56,374 nt of DNA from Lachnospiraceae bacterium (GCA_004556565.1 SFGN01000029.1:1-56374); one strand, 5' to 3'; positions 17,521-26,312 are shown, counted from the first letter of the stretch. Numbers and translations: made by a program. Notes: generated by a model from the letters alone, not told the origin.

Positions 17521-18768
17521 TTAAGTTTTTATACACTTTCTACGGACAATTGTTAACACAATTGTAACAATTATCGTCAATATAACTATAAACACTTCAG
17601 GTCTCCCTCCTTTTTCCAAAATGTCCTGCACACTATAGCATGCTTCCTCCTGAACAACATAGAAAATCACGTCTTTCCTGCATTTATTCTCTGCCAGGTC
17701 AACAGCTTCCACCCTCATACGATACTCCCCCGGCTCCGTAAAATGCTGCCGGAATATCTGTGTACCGGTCTCCAGTTTCATTTTCTTTCCGTTAATATAG
17801 ATATTACTCAGCTTTTCCCCTTTGCCTCCTACCGAAATTCCCAGCTCTGTTCCTCCAATATAAGTTTCATTGTCCCGGACATTGGAAATCAAGATTTCAG
17901 GCGGTGTACGGTCTATGATAAATGCCGCTTCTTCAACGGACACATTTCCCGCAGCATCTGTGGCTCTGACTGTGAACACATGGCAGCCTTCTTCTTCAGC
18001 AGCCTTCCCTTGTTCATATTTATTTCCGTCCAGAAGCATTTCGCAGGTAACTTCCGTAAAATCACTGATGATATCCTCTTCACGATAATTCCACTGAAAG
18101 TTGGAAATATATGTTCCCTCCATCTGCCGGACATAGCGTATTACAGGTTTTGTCTTATCCACTGTTATTACCAGAGACTTATCCGAACAATTTCCGGCTG
18201 CATCTGCGGCAGAAATGTGTATATCGTATTCCCCATCATCTTTAAACAGATGGTCAGACCGGATATCTTCGCCCGATTCCAGCAGCACCTGTTTCCTTTC
18301 TCCGTCGGGCGCAGTACGCCAGACAGCCAGTTCCTTAGATGCCACAATATTATCATCCGTTATCCGTACAGTAATTTTCGACGGAGACGCTGTGATTTCC
18401 CTTTCATGCTCTATCTCTATTACCGGCGACGTCCGGTCAATGTAAATCTGCCTGCTCAATGTAGTGACATTGCCTGCATAATCCATCGCCTGGATAAGAA
18501 CAGAGACTCCTTTACCGTCTGTACTTGCCCTCTCCACAATAAAATCCGCAGAAAGCCTTTCCCCCGGATCATCCCCTGTACTGCGGGCCTGTGCTGCAGG
18601 CAGCTCCCCGACAAAAGAAAGAAGGCTGCTGATACCTGACCCCTGAGATGGATCCCAGGCTTCTACATGTATATTGACAGAATCCTGATGCCACCCTTCA
18701 TTACCGGAAACACTTATTAAAATCTCCGGCGCGCCGTTTACCGCTGTAATTTCTTTATTATCGCTCAC
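17521..18768 (-). CDS. Ig-like repeat protein with C-terminal membrane anchor and no signal peptide
   Basis: A 415-residue protein made of about four repeated Ig-like modules, recognisable by recurring DYAGN/DAAGN and DRTSP/DKTKP motifs, followed by one hydrophobic helix near residues 386-408 and a basic tail RRKCIKT. The basic tail suggests the C-terminus is inside and the repeats outside, yet no N-terminal signal peptide is present and no upstream start in this frame could supply one. It overlaps the upstream pseudokinase gene by four bases (ATGA), so the two are translationally coupled and probably act together. The repeats resemble surface adhesin or binding modules; no catalytic motif is visible. 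Function unknown. Confidence 0.75.
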   Translation of the reverse strand: MSDNKEITAVNGAPEILISVSGNEGWHQDSVNIHVEAWDPSQGSGISSLLSFVGELPAAQARSTGDDPGERLSADFIVERASTDGKGVSVLIQAMDYAGNVTTLSRQIYIDRTSPVIEIEHEREITASPSKITVRITDDNIVASKELAVWRTAPDGERKQVLLESGEDIRSDHLFKDDGEYDIHISAADAAGNCSDKSLVITVDKTKPVIRYVRQMEGTYISNFQWNYREEDIISDFTEVTCEMLLDGNKYEQGKAAEEEGCHVFTVRATDAAGNVSVEEAAFIIDRTPPEILISNVRDNETYIGGTELGISVGGKGEKLSNIYINGKKMKLETGTQIFRQHFTEPGEYRMRVEAVDLAENKCRKDVIFYVVQEEACYSVQDILEKGGRPEVFIVILTIIVTIVLTIVRRKCIKT

Positions 18769-19961
18769 CTGCCTGCCTCCTTCTCATATTCGGACATCTG
18801 ATATGATTCCGGAATCTCAAGTTCCGGAAATCCTGCCAGAACTTCTTTTTCTTTCTCTCTGAACTCTTCTTCTGTTTTTTCGCCGTAGCAATACAACATT
18901 TTTAAATACAACAAGGCAATTTTCTGTGAATCCGGCAGTCTTTCTGCTGCTTTTTCAGCGATATCAAGTGCATTTTCCCCGTTATCCTTTTCCTCTTCCA
19001 ATGCAATTCGCCTGGAATAAGCCTGTTCGAGCACTGCATTCACGGCTTCCATGCCGCAAAGTTCTTCATATGCCGCCAGTGCCTTTTCCGTCATACCTTC
19101 CCTGTCATAGGCGGACGCAAGACATTGCATCACTTCACAGTGAAGTTCTTCTCCAAGCTCGATTACCTCCCGGTTATCATCCGCATCATTATTAAGAAGA
19201 AGCCGCCTTAGTTGTTCTGTATCGGATTCTTCTGTGCCATACTCTTGTGTACCGTTTTTTTCTGTATCAGATGTTTCAGTTTCGGCAGCTTTTGCGGACG
19301 TTGTTTCTGCGAAAGATTTTTCTGTATCCCGGATTGCTTCTTCAGCTTTATATTCTTCAAGCTGATTTTCCAGTTCAACATTCCTGGCCTGTTCTGCGGG
19401 AAGACGCGAGAATAAAACCGTCACACTTATGCAGAAAAACAATATTACCCCTGATATCCGTATAACATTCTTATTCCCAGGAAATCTTCCGGTACATTCC
19501 GCAGGAATTGCCTTCTGAACCCGTCTGAAGTTTTCAAACTGTTTTCTGCAGCCTTTTCCTGTGCACCGTTGAATCAGAAGCTTAAGTCTTCTTTCCTGCA
19601 GTCCGCTCAAATAAGGACGTACGGTAACATTGGCAAGTATGAACTGTATTGTCCGGCCGAAGCCAAACAAATCCTGTCCGATTGACGCGCCTCTTTCCCG
19701 GATATATTCTTTCTGCATAAAATTGTTTCGTATAGCACGCTTTTGCATGCTCCGGAGCACGACTGCATTTCCCTCCGCATCCAGATCAAGCAGAAAAATC
19801 TTCTCTTCCGGCGTAACAAGAATGCTGTAAGGATTCAAATACCGGTATCCACATGTCACACTGCACCGGTACAGCAGTTCCAGCTGCCGTGCCAGCTGCC
19901 GGATCCAGCCTAATAGAATTACCTGCTCTATGTCAGGCCGACGTTCCAGCCTGAAAATCAA
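18765..19961 (-). CDS. Kinase-like (inactive) membrane protein with helical repeats, EssB/YukC-like; N-terminus disrupted
   Basis: The N-terminal part resembles a protein kinase C-lobe but the key residues are changed: HRD is YRY, the catalytic-loop Lys is Asn and DFG is DLD, so it should not phosphorylate. A hydrophobic helix follows near residues 168-188, then an acidic linker and a TPR-like helical region. Pseudokinase, one membrane helix and a helical outer part is the plan of type VII secretion EssB/YukC, but no WXG100 or EssC gene is in the window, so this is a resemblance only. The only available start in this frame is a TTG at 19961; the frame is open 47 codons further up, to 20106, with no ATG or GTG, and those codons read like kinase N-lobe. 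A good ATG lies at 20154 in another frame, which points to a frameshift. It overlaps the next gene by four bases. Confidence 0.65.
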   Translation of the reverse strand: MIFRLERRPDIEQVILLGWIRQLARQLELLYRCSVTCGYRYLNPYSILVTPEEKIFLLDLDAEGNAVVLRSMQKRAIRNNFMQKEYIRERGASIGQDLFGFGRTIQFILANVTVRPYLSGLQERRLKLLIQRCTGKGCRKQFENFRRVQKAIPAECTGRFPGNKNVIRISGVILFFCISVTVLFSRLPAEQARNVELENQLEEYKAEEAIRDTEKSFAETTSAKAAETETSDTEKNGTQEYGTEESDTEQLRRLLLNNDADDNREVIELGEELHCEVMQCLASAYDREGMTEKALAAYEELCGMEAVNAVLEQAYSRRIALEEEKDNGENALDIAEKAAERLPDSQKIALLYLKMLYCYGEKTEEEFREKEKEVLAGFPELEIPESYQMSEYEKEAGR

Positions 19962-20070
19962 CAGTTCCCCCGTTATGCAGTCCGTCTCCGGATAGCATTG
20001 TCCCCCGTACTCTACAAACCTGATTATTTCAAAAGACTTTATATGATGAATATCATTTTTACTTTCATTC

Positions 20071-20154
20071 TTAATTCCAATCGTATTTGATCCGATAGCC
20101 GATCACTCCCTTTCGTTCCTTATTTCTTTGAGTCACAAACCACTTCCTCAACAT
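20071..20154 (-). pseudogene. Detached N-terminal fragment of the pseudokinase gene
   Basis: An ATG at 20154 opens 27 codons ending in TAA at 20071. It sits at the right distance behind a strong promoter (20232-20260), with AAGGAG about 14 bases before it, and its reading frame ends just where the frame of the 18765-19961 gene is already open. One inserted or deleted base near 20073-20106 would join the two into a protein of about 470 residues, closer to the length of EssB/YukC proteins. This is inferred from the reading frames; sequencing error is an equal possibility. Confidence 0.5.
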
Positions 20155-20231
20155 TTTCTTTTCTTCTTTCTCCTTTGCAGCAGCCCGAATGTGCGTATAA
20201 ACAAACAGAACCCGGCTCTCATTTCGTCACT

Positions 20232-20260
20232 ATTATAGCCTATATATTTCCATTTATCAA
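20232..20260 (-). promoter_or_regulatory. Sigma-A-type promoter of the pseudokinase operon
   Basis: On the minus strand TTGATA and TATAAT are separated by 17 bases, a near-perfect vegetative promoter. Transcription would start near 20225, about 70 bases before the ATG at 20154. This makes the upstream ATG rather than the TTG at 19961 the likely original start of the operon. The rest of the 20155-20513 gap holds only this and the divergent tRNA promoter. Confidence 0.75.
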
Positions 20261-20454
20261 CCTTTAATTTATCATTTTATCCTATTTTAATCTTTTTATC
20301 GTAATATCCATATTTAAATCAACAAATTCCCGCAGCTGCTTTTTTTCAAAAGATTACTTAAGTCTAACTTTTCTTATTCACAGAAGAACCAGAATCTCAA
20401 CAGGCGGGAATTAAAAGCAGTCCGGGCCGCCTCAGAGAATTTGCAATTTTCCTC

Positions 20455-20483
20455 TTGACAAATCATACATTATACTGTAGAAT
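20455..20483 (+). promoter_or_regulatory. Promoter of tRNA-Arg
   Basis: TTGACA and TAGAAT are separated by exactly 17 bases and end 30 bases before the first tRNA base, the expected layout for a strong stable-RNA promoter. Confidence 0.8.
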
Positions 20484-20513
20484 AAATTTTGTTGTGAATG
20501 GGGTGTTCACTGT

Positions 20514-20587
20514 GTGCGATTAGCTCAGCTGGATAGAGCGTCTGGCTACGGACCAGAAGGTCGGGAGTTCGAATCTTCTATCGCACG
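20514..20587 (+). tRNA. tRNA-Arg (anticodon ACG)
   Basis: A 74-base cloverleaf: acceptor stem GTGCGAT with ATCGCAC and discriminator G, D-arm AGCTCAGCTGGATAGAGC, anticodon stem TCTGG/CCAGA with loop CTACGGA giving anticodon ACG (20548-20550), and T-arm with GTTCGAATC. The CCA end is not encoded. In bacteria the first anticodon base is normally edited to inosine by TadA, so it reads CGU, CGC and CGA. It is a single-gene transcript with its own promoter and terminator, on the opposite strand to its neighbours. Confidence 0.97.
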
Positions 20588-20592
20588 TAAAT

Positions 20593-20639
20593 AAGGATAT
20601 CGCAAATGCACGAATTCGTGATTTCGATATCCTTTTTTT
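20593..20639 (+). terminator. Terminator of tRNA-Arg
   Basis: AAGGATATCG pairs with CGATATCCTT and is followed by a run of T. The loop itself contains a second palindrome, CACGAATTCGTG, so nearly the whole 47 bases can fold as one long hairpin. It begins six bases after the mature tRNA end. Confidence 0.85.
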
Positions 20640-20749
20640 GTTGCGATATATAAAATAGACCCTGCGGAGCGTTTTAAACGTATGCTGTCGGAAAGGACTT
20701 CCGGTGACATGGCATTTCAATCGTCTTTTTTCAAGTTGATGCATAAAAG

Positions 20750-20794
20750 AACCGATACCGCGCCGGCTTTTTCTGTGCCTGCACAGTATCGGTT
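20750..20794 (-). terminator. Terminator of trpS
   Basis: On the minus strand AACCGATAC pairs with GTATCGGTT and is followed by CTTTTATG; the loop contains a smaller stem. It lies about 35 bases after the trpS stop codon. Confidence 0.7.
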
Positions 20795-20826
20795 TCAATA
20801 CGGGTAATTTCTTATGTTATCCCTTC

Positions 20827-21909
20827 TTATTTGAATTTTTCTGCCTGACTGCTGATAAAATCAACATCGTCAAAGTAATTGATTTTCATCGCGGCTTTCA
20901 CATCACTTAAAGTCCGGGCCGCAACTTTTTCCGCTTTTTCACTGCCTTTTTTCAAAATCTCATATACGTACGGAATATCCTTCTGATATTCTTTCCTTCT
21001 GTTTCTGATCGGCTCAAGCTCCGCCTGGAGCACTTCGTTCAGGAAGCGTTTAACTTTCATGTCTCCCAGCCCGCCCCTCTGGTAATGAGCTTTCAATTCA
21101 TCCAGATTCTGATACTCGGGGAGAAATGCTTCAAAATGCTCCGGACGGCTGAATGCGTCCAGATAAGTGAAAACACTATTCCCTTCCAGTCTGCCCGGAT
21201 CACTTACTTTAATATGCGTCGGATCTGTGAACATGCTGAATACTTTCTGTCTGATTTCATCCGGCTCTTCGGAAAGATAAATACAGTTGTTCAAAGACTT
21301 ACTCATCTTTGCTTTTCCGTCTGTTCCCGGCAGACGCATACATGCCTGGTTATCCGGCAGAAGAATATCCGGCTCTACCAGGGTATCTCCATATAATGAA
21401 TTGAATTTTCTGACAATTTCTTTTGTCTGCTCAAGCATCGGAAGCTGATCTTCCCCGACCGGCACGGTAGTCGCCTTGAATGCTGTGATATCCGCCGCCT
21501 GACTGATAGGATAGGTAAAAAATCCCACCGGAATACTTGCCTCAAAATTACGCATCTGGATTTCAGACTTTACGGTAGGATTCCTCTGAAGTCTTGATAC
21601 CGTAACCAGATTCATATAGTAAAAGGACAGCTCACAAAGCTCCGGAATCTGCGACTGGATAAACAGAGTAACTTTATCCGGGCTTAGCCCGCACGCCAGA
21701 TAATCCAGCGCAACCTCAATAATATTCTGCCTCACCTTTTCCGGATTGTCCGCGTTGTCAGTCAGTGCCTGTGCATCCGCAATCATTACAAACATATCAT
21801 CGAAACCGCCCTTATTCTGCAGCTCCACTCTTCTTTTCAAAGACCCTACATAATGACCAACGTGAAGCCTTCCCGTCGGCCGGTCTCCTGTCAGCATAAT
21901 CTTGCCCAT
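20827..21909 (-). CDS. trpS: Tryptophanyl-tRNA synthetase
   Basis: Charges tRNA-Trp with tryptophan in the cytoplasm. It is a class I synthetase: the HIGH-type signature appears as HVGH in the first 25 residues and the KMSKS loop is intact (KMSKSLNN). The motif GDRPTGRLHVGHYVGS is typical of TrpRS. Length is about 360 residues, close to the family. Two in-frame ATGs lie at 21915 and 21909; GAGGAGGAA ends right before the first, so the second, giving MGKIMLTGDRPTG, has the better spacing. It is transcribed alone, with a terminator behind it; no T-box leader is evident upstream. Confidence 0.96.
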   Translation of the reverse strand: MGKIMLTGDRPTGRLHVGHYVGSLKRRVELQNKGGFDDMFVMIADAQALTDNADNPEKVRQNIIEVALDYLACGLSPDKVTLFIQSQIPELCELSFYYMNLVTVSRLQRNPTVKSEIQMRNFEASIPVGFFTYPISQAADITAFKATTVPVGEDQLPMLEQTKEIVRKFNSLYGDTLVEPDILLPDNQACMRLPGTDGKAKMSKSLNNCIYLSEEPDEIRQKVFSMFTDPTHIKVSDPGRLEGNSVFTYLDAFSRPEHFEAFLPEYQNLDELKAHYQRGGLGDMKVKRFLNEVLQAELEPIRNRRKEYQKDIPYVYEILKKGSEKAEKVAARTLSDVKAAMKINYFDDVDFISSQAEKFK

Positions 21910-22054
21910 TTCCATTTCCTCCTCATACTGTAAACCTATGTAAAGCGGATATTTATCTTCCGCCTCTCCTCTTCCTCATAAACCTGACTATTTACCGCCT
22001 TCTTCCGGTATCCGGATATTCTTTCGCGGCATATCAGCCAAACTTCATACCTTT

Positions 22055-22750
22055 TTATACCTGACGCTTCCTTTCCAGCCTTCTGCGCATCATGCCCCTG
22101 CCTGCCGGGACTTTTCTGTCCGCACCTGCATAGACAAACGGATATAACACATATGCCATTACAAACGCTGCCATCAGGTCAATCACTGAATGCTGTTTCA
22201 GGAAAACGGTTGAAAGTATAATCAGCACTGCCATCGCATACACGCCATGGCGGATGCCTTTTTTCTTCTCGAGATGCCTGCTTTTACTTACCGCTATACA
22301 CGCAACAACACTATTATAAACGTGAATGCTCGGGAACACATTCGTCGGTGTATCTGTCCGGTACAACAGCTTCACAGCATCCACAAAAATATTGTCTCTT
22401 TCAAAAATCAGCGGTCTCAGTTCAAGCCCGTTTGGCATAATCGTAGAGACGATCAGAAATATAGTCATTCCCGCAAACATCAGCCCGGACAGTTTATAAA
22501 ATTCTTCTACATCCGTAAAGAAAAAATAAAGAAATACTGCGGCAATAAAAACAAACCATAACAAATACGGTACAATAAAATATTCAACAAATGGAATCCT
22601 ATCATCTAACACAGAATGTATAATATGATACTGTGCCGTCACCCGATTCTCCAATATACAAAACCAGATAAGGTATATCGGAACATATATAAATACCCAG
22701 GCATGTTTATACTTCTTCACTAATTTCTTTATCTCTCCCCTGAAATCCAT
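22055..22750 (-). CDS. PAP2-family membrane phosphatase
   Basis: An integral membrane protein with about six hydrophobic helices. The C-terminal half carries the two recognisable phosphatase motifs of the PAP2 superfamily: FPSIHVYNS and, later, KQHSVIDLMAA, with the active-site His residues in place. Family members remove phosphate from lipid phosphates such as phosphatidate or isoprenyl pyrophosphate; here the substrate is unknown. The start at 22750 is chosen because AAGGAG lies ten bases upstream; a frame extension to 22780 has no clear site. Its neighbour at 22880 is a diacylglycerol-kinase-family enzyme, so both may act on the same lipid pool. Confidence 0.82.
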   Translation of the reverse strand: MDFRGEIKKLVKKYKHAWVFIYVPIYLIWFCILENRVTAQYHIIHSVLDDRIPFVEYFIVPYLLWFVFIAAVFLYFFFTDVEEFYKLSGLMFAGMTIFLIVSTIMPNGLELRPLIFERDNIFVDAVKLLYRTDTPTNVFPSIHVYNSVVACIAVSKSRHLEKKKGIRHGVYAMAVLIILSTVFLKQHSVIDLMAAFVMAYVLYPFVYAGADRKVPAGRGMMRRRLERKRQV

Positions 22751-22879
22751 GAATCCTGCGCTCCTTTTCATACGTGTCATTTTAACTGTTTCCGATTATA
22801 ACACGATTCACAAAACACAACAAGGTAATTAAAAATATTCACAAAACCTTTATAATTCCTTCAATGTTTCTTTAAAATC

Positions 22880-23800
22880 TTAAGGAACGATCACCCGGAA
22901 CCGGCCGGCATCCAGCCCTGCCGCAAGCACATCTGTCCTTACGGCACATTCTCCGTCAGTATGTACCGGAAGTCCGGATTCCGCTTCAATGCGTACCTCT
23001 CTGCATTTGAAAATGTGTATTCCTTTATACCCCACATGTTTCCCTTTGTATGCTTTCGGCAGAAGATACAGCATCTTCCATTTCGGTATGCCGGCGGCCG
23101 CGATGACATCCAACATTCCGTCATTAACTTTTGCCTCCGGACAGAAGAAGAATCCGCCCCCTTCATACGGATGGTTCATCACAGCAACAAACAATGTTTT
23201 TTCAAGCCGGAAAACTTCACCGTTATCAAGCGACACTGTCATCGCAGACATTTTCTCTTTTGCAAGCTGAGAAAGTGCCACGCCGACATAAGACAGACTT
23301 CCAAGGCCGACCATATTCAGCCATTTCTTCAGCATTGACTGCCTGATCTGCCAGCATACTCCTGCATCAAATCCGATCCCGGCACTCACCGCAAAACGAC
23401 GGGTCTCCCCGCCTGCCGTCACCGTGCCGATATCCAGTGTCTCCGTCCTTGTCCCTGCAAGCACATTCTGCAATGCTTTTTTTGGATTGCAGGGAAGCTT
23501 TAAACTTCTTGTGAAATCATTTCCGGACCCGCTCGGGATATAGCCGAGCGTAACTGCCGATAAATTCCTGATACCATTCACAACTTCATTGATAGTTCCG
23601 TCACCGCCGAGGACGACCAGAGTATGTTCATCTCCGTCGGATGTGATTTCTGCGGCAAGTTTCTCCGCATGTTTTTGATATTTCGTAAAATAAACATCAA
23701 AATCCACCCTTTCTTTTAAAAGCTCCGGCTCTATCTGATTCCATATCTGTTTTCCTTTTCCCGAACGGGACTTCGGATTTACAATAAAGATATATTTCAT
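22880..23800 (-). CDS. Diacylglycerol kinase family lipid kinase (DagK/YegS type)
   Basis: Predicted soluble or peripheral lipid kinase that uses ATP to phosphorylate diacylglycerol or a related lipid. The 306-residue sequence has the N-terminal VNPKSRSGKGK loop, the nucleotide-binding LGGDGTINEVVNGI motif near residue 64, and PSGSGNDFTRSL near residue 92, the three hallmarks of the DAGK catalytic domain. Length fits the family. Its ATG follows a G-rich ribosome binding site. It stands upstream of the PAP2 gene on the same strand, 130 bases apart. The exact lipid substrate cannot be told from sequence. Confidence 0.9.
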   Translation of the reverse strand: MKYIFIVNPKSRSGKGKQIWNQIEPELLKERVDFDVYFTKYQKHAEKLAAEITSDGDEHTLVVLGGDGTINEVVNGIRNLSAVTLGYIPSGSGNDFTRSLKLPCNPKKALQNVLAGTRTETLDIGTVTAGGETRRFAVSAGIGFDAGVCWQIRQSMLKKWLNMVGLGSLSYVGVALSQLAKEKMSAMTVSLDNGEVFRLEKTLFVAVMNHPYEGGGFFFCPEAKVNDGMLDVIAAAGIPKWKMLYLLPKAYKGKHVGYKGIHIFKCREVRIEAESGLPVHTDGECAVRTDVLAAGLDAGRFRVIVP

Positions 23801-23911
23801 CTTTGATTCCCCCCCGGATTTATCATTAGTTTTTCTTCCGTCACATTCTCTTTCACAGATTCCTTGACATTACCACGTTCTTTGTGGTCCTTCGGCAGGA
23901 ATAATTTCCTG

Positions 23912-24520
23912 TCATTTTCCCTCGACCGTGCTGTCCAGATATTTCCCAAGCGAGCGGGACATATTCCCCTGGAAATCGGTCTCGCCTTTTCTCAGACACC
24001 ATTCAAATACATTTCCAATGACGATCATCCTGATATCCGTCGTAAATTCTTCAATCCCTACATTCAGCGCGATTACACCTGCAGCCATAGCCTTTTCCAC
24101 ATAAACCTGCACTGTCACGATGGGATATCTGCGCTCTGTGCGGATTGCCGGGTTTAATGCCTGATTCCTGCTGTTATAGTACCCGGACATGAAATCTACT
24201 CCCAGCTCCTCACAATAATTCACATAATTCAGGTAAACCTGAATTATGGTATATTTCGCCTCTTCTGCGCTGTCAGGCAGATCCAGCAGCCCCGGATCGA
24301 TCTGTGGCTGATCCTCAATATAATAGGACAGCAGGTCATCTTTCGTCTTAAAATGGTGGTAGAAACTCCCGTTGGACACGCCCGCTTCCTCGCAGATATT
24401 TTTTATGGATAATTCTTCATATCCTTTTTTCTTCAAAATCCGTTTGGCAGCCTGAAAAATCCGTTCTTTTGTATCTTTTGACTTTTTCTGCTGTCTGGAT
24501 AATTCCACTTTTTCTTCCAT
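23912..24520 (-). CDS. TetR/AcrR-family transcriptional regulator
   Basis: A 202-residue one-component repressor. The DNA-binding helix-turn-helix lies near residues 12-58, with the typical stretch ERIFQAAKRILKKKGYEELS and the recognition helix GVSNGSFYHHFKTKDDL. The C-terminal ligand domain is divergent, so the effector is unknown. The start at 24520 has GGAGGAG ten bases before it; the frame extends 46 codons further without a better site, into the end of the SfsA-MutY gene. Its natural target may be the lipid-enzyme genes just downstream, but no operator is evident. Confidence 0.9.
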   Translation of the reverse strand: MEEKVELSRQQKKSKDTKERIFQAAKRILKKKGYEELSIKNICEEAGVSNGSFYHHFKTKDDLLSYYIEDQPQIDPGLLDLPDSAEEAKYTIIQVYLNYVNYCEELGVDFMSGYYNSRNQALNPAIRTERRYPIVTVQVYVEKAMAAGVIALNVGIEEFTTDIRMIVIGNVFEWCLRKGETDFQGNMSRSLGKYLDSTVEGK

Positions 24521-24590
24521 TTTTGTTATACTCCTCCAACTGCCCCTACATTGTAACATGTTTCTTCTTTTTGGTAAAGCAGACTTTCTT

Positions 24591-26312
24591 TTATATAGAA
24601 TATGCGGAAAATGCCGCCGGTATCGGATATATTTTATCAATTTCTTCTTTTCCGGCAAATATCATTTTCTCACTGCAGTTTTTTTCCAGCTCATCCACAA
24701 TAATCTCATAACCGGTCATATGCCATTCCACATGACTGAAAATATGTTTTGCATTTTCCAGCTTTTTTACTCTTATCGGCGTAAGCCCGATTGATTTTCC
24801 ATAGGAAATCACTTCTTCGTGTGTCAGATGCCCCTCAACATTCGGAAATTCATAAAGCCCCGCGAGAAGTCCCTTCTTAGGACGTTTCCGGATTGCGACA
24901 CGATCATCATCCTGGAAAATGAGCACGGTTCTTTTCTCAATCCGCCGTTCTTTTCCTTTTGTTTTTAGCGGAAGTTCTGCCTGAATTTCCTGCGCCTTTG
25001 CCCGGCACAGGTGAGCCAGCGGGCATTGGCCGCACTTCGGCTCTCCGTTCGGAATACAGACAAGTGCGCCCAGTTCGATGAGTCCCTGATTAAAATCCGA
25101 AGCAGCGCCGGCAGGTATCACCTCTTCTATCATTCGTGCCATATGTTTACGCACAGACTGCTTCGTGATATCTTCCCGGTATGCAAGTACTCTGGAAATC
25201 ACCCGAAGAACATTTCCGTCTACTGCTGGTTTTGGCATACCATATGCAAAGGAGCTTATCGCCCCGGCAGTATATTCCCCGATACCGGGCAGCTTTATTA
25301 TCTCGTCATATGCCTGCGGAAATATTCCTGCATATTCATCCATGATCTGACGTGCCGCTTTCTGCATATTTCTGACACGGTTATAATACCCAAGCCCTTC
25401 CCAAAGCTTCAGGAGAACATCTTCCTTTGCCTCTGCAAGTGCCTTCACATCCGGAAGCTCTTTTAAAAATCTTTCATAATATGGCTTTACCGCTTCCACC
25501 CGCGTCTGCTGCAGCATGATTTCCGACACCCAAACCCGGTAGGCATCTACATTCTCACGCCAGGGGAGCGCCCTCCGGTTCGTCCGATACCATTCCACAA
25601 CCGGATCGGCCATTTCCATCAGAAGCGGGCTTTCAAGAACAACCGGCACTTTATCCGCTATAATAATGCTGTCAGAAGTTACATAACAGTCGTAAGCAAG
25701 GATATGGACTCCGGATGCTTTCGCCTGTTTCAACGCCTCACAAAAAGCCGGATGCGTTTTTTTATTCGGCGTAAAATACCGGATATCTTTCATCTGGATC
25801 ACAAAAAACACATATGCCTCATACCCATCTTTCACTGCATGGCACAATTCATTCAGGTGCTTGACCGCCCGGTCACTCGGCGCGTCAGGGAACATTGCCA
25901 CCTGGTCCTGCTCCAGTGTCACTCCTTTTACCTCAATGAATATTTTCTTTTCCCCCGCTTCTATATATAAATCAAACCGGGAGTTACCATAAGTTGTTTC
26001 AGGACGTATCAGAGTCACGTTTTCCGCCAGATTTCCCTGCTCAATCCACTCTCTGACAACCTGATTCGGGATCTGAGAATCCATGTTTACCATCCTGCCG
26101 TCTTTTTCAACGGAAATCAAATCCCATTTTGTCTTCCTCTCCTGATTCATGCTTTCCTGCACATAAACCCTTGCCCCCGTCTTCAGAAGCTCCGCACACC
26201 TGCCGGTATTTTTCACATGGACTGTTTCCTTACTGCCATTTAACTCCACATGAGCAATAAAACGGTTTGGTCTGTCCAGGAAATACGCCTCCCGCATCCG
26301 TTCATATTTCAT
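24591..26312 (-). CDS. SfsA-MutY fusion: SfsA nuclease-like domain and A/G-specific adenine glycosylase
   Basis: The first 230 or so residues are an SfsA domain (N-terminal MKYERMREAYFLDRPNRF, central NSRFDLYIE and FIEVKGVTLE motifs with the nuclease-like acidic residues). The remainder is a MutY glycosylase that removes adenine mispaired with 8-oxoguanine: the HhH motif LPGIGEYTAG, the catalytic Glu in SEIMLQQT, the catalytic Asp in PAVDGNVLR, four iron-sulphur Cys, and a C-terminal NUDIX-like recognition domain. The first cysteine spacing is seven residues rather than the six seen in E. coli MutY. There is no stop or start between the two parts. The ATG at 26312 has AGGTGA upstream; a GTG four codons earlier is less likely. 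Confidence 0.92.
   Translation of the reverse strand: MKYERMREAYFLDRPNRFIAHVELNGSKETVHVKNTGRCAELLKTGARVYVQESMNQERKTKWDLISVEKDGRMVNMDSQIPNQVVREWIEQGNLAENVTLIRPETTYGNSRFDLYIEAGEKKIFIEVKGVTLEQDQVAMFPDAPSDRAVKHLNELCHAVKDGYEAYVFFVIQMKDIRYFTPNKKTHPAFCEALKQAKASGVHILAYDCYVTSDSIIIADKVPVVLESPLLMEMADPVVEWYRTNRRALPWRENVDAYRVWVSEIMLQQTRVEAVKPYYERFLKELPDVKALAEAKEDVLLKLWEGLGYYNRVRNMQKAARQIMDEYAGIFPQAYDEIIKLPGIGEYTAGAISSFAYGMPKPAVDGNVLRVISRVLAYREDITKQSVRKHMARMIEEVIPAGAASDFNQGLIELGALVCIPNGEPKCGQCPLAHLCRAKAQEIQAELPLKTKGKERRIEKRTVLIFQDDDRVAIRKRPKKGLLAGLYEFPNVEGHLTHEEVISYGKSIGLTPIRVKKLENAKHIFSHVEWHMTGYEIIVDELEKNCSEKMIFAGKEEIDKIYPIPAAFSAYSI

Noticed and set aside
17743..18639. A 298-codon plus-strand open frame opposite the Ig-like protein
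   Set aside because: No start signal and no recognisable domain; the minus-strand Ig-like gene explains the open frame.
20520..20798. A 92-codon minus-strand frame across the tRNA and its terminator
   Set aside because: It reads through a tRNA gene and two terminators, so it cannot be a real gene.
24521..24658. N-terminal extension of the TetR frame
   Set aside because: It overlaps the end of the SfsA-MutY gene and lacks a ribosome binding site, while a clear site stands before 24520.
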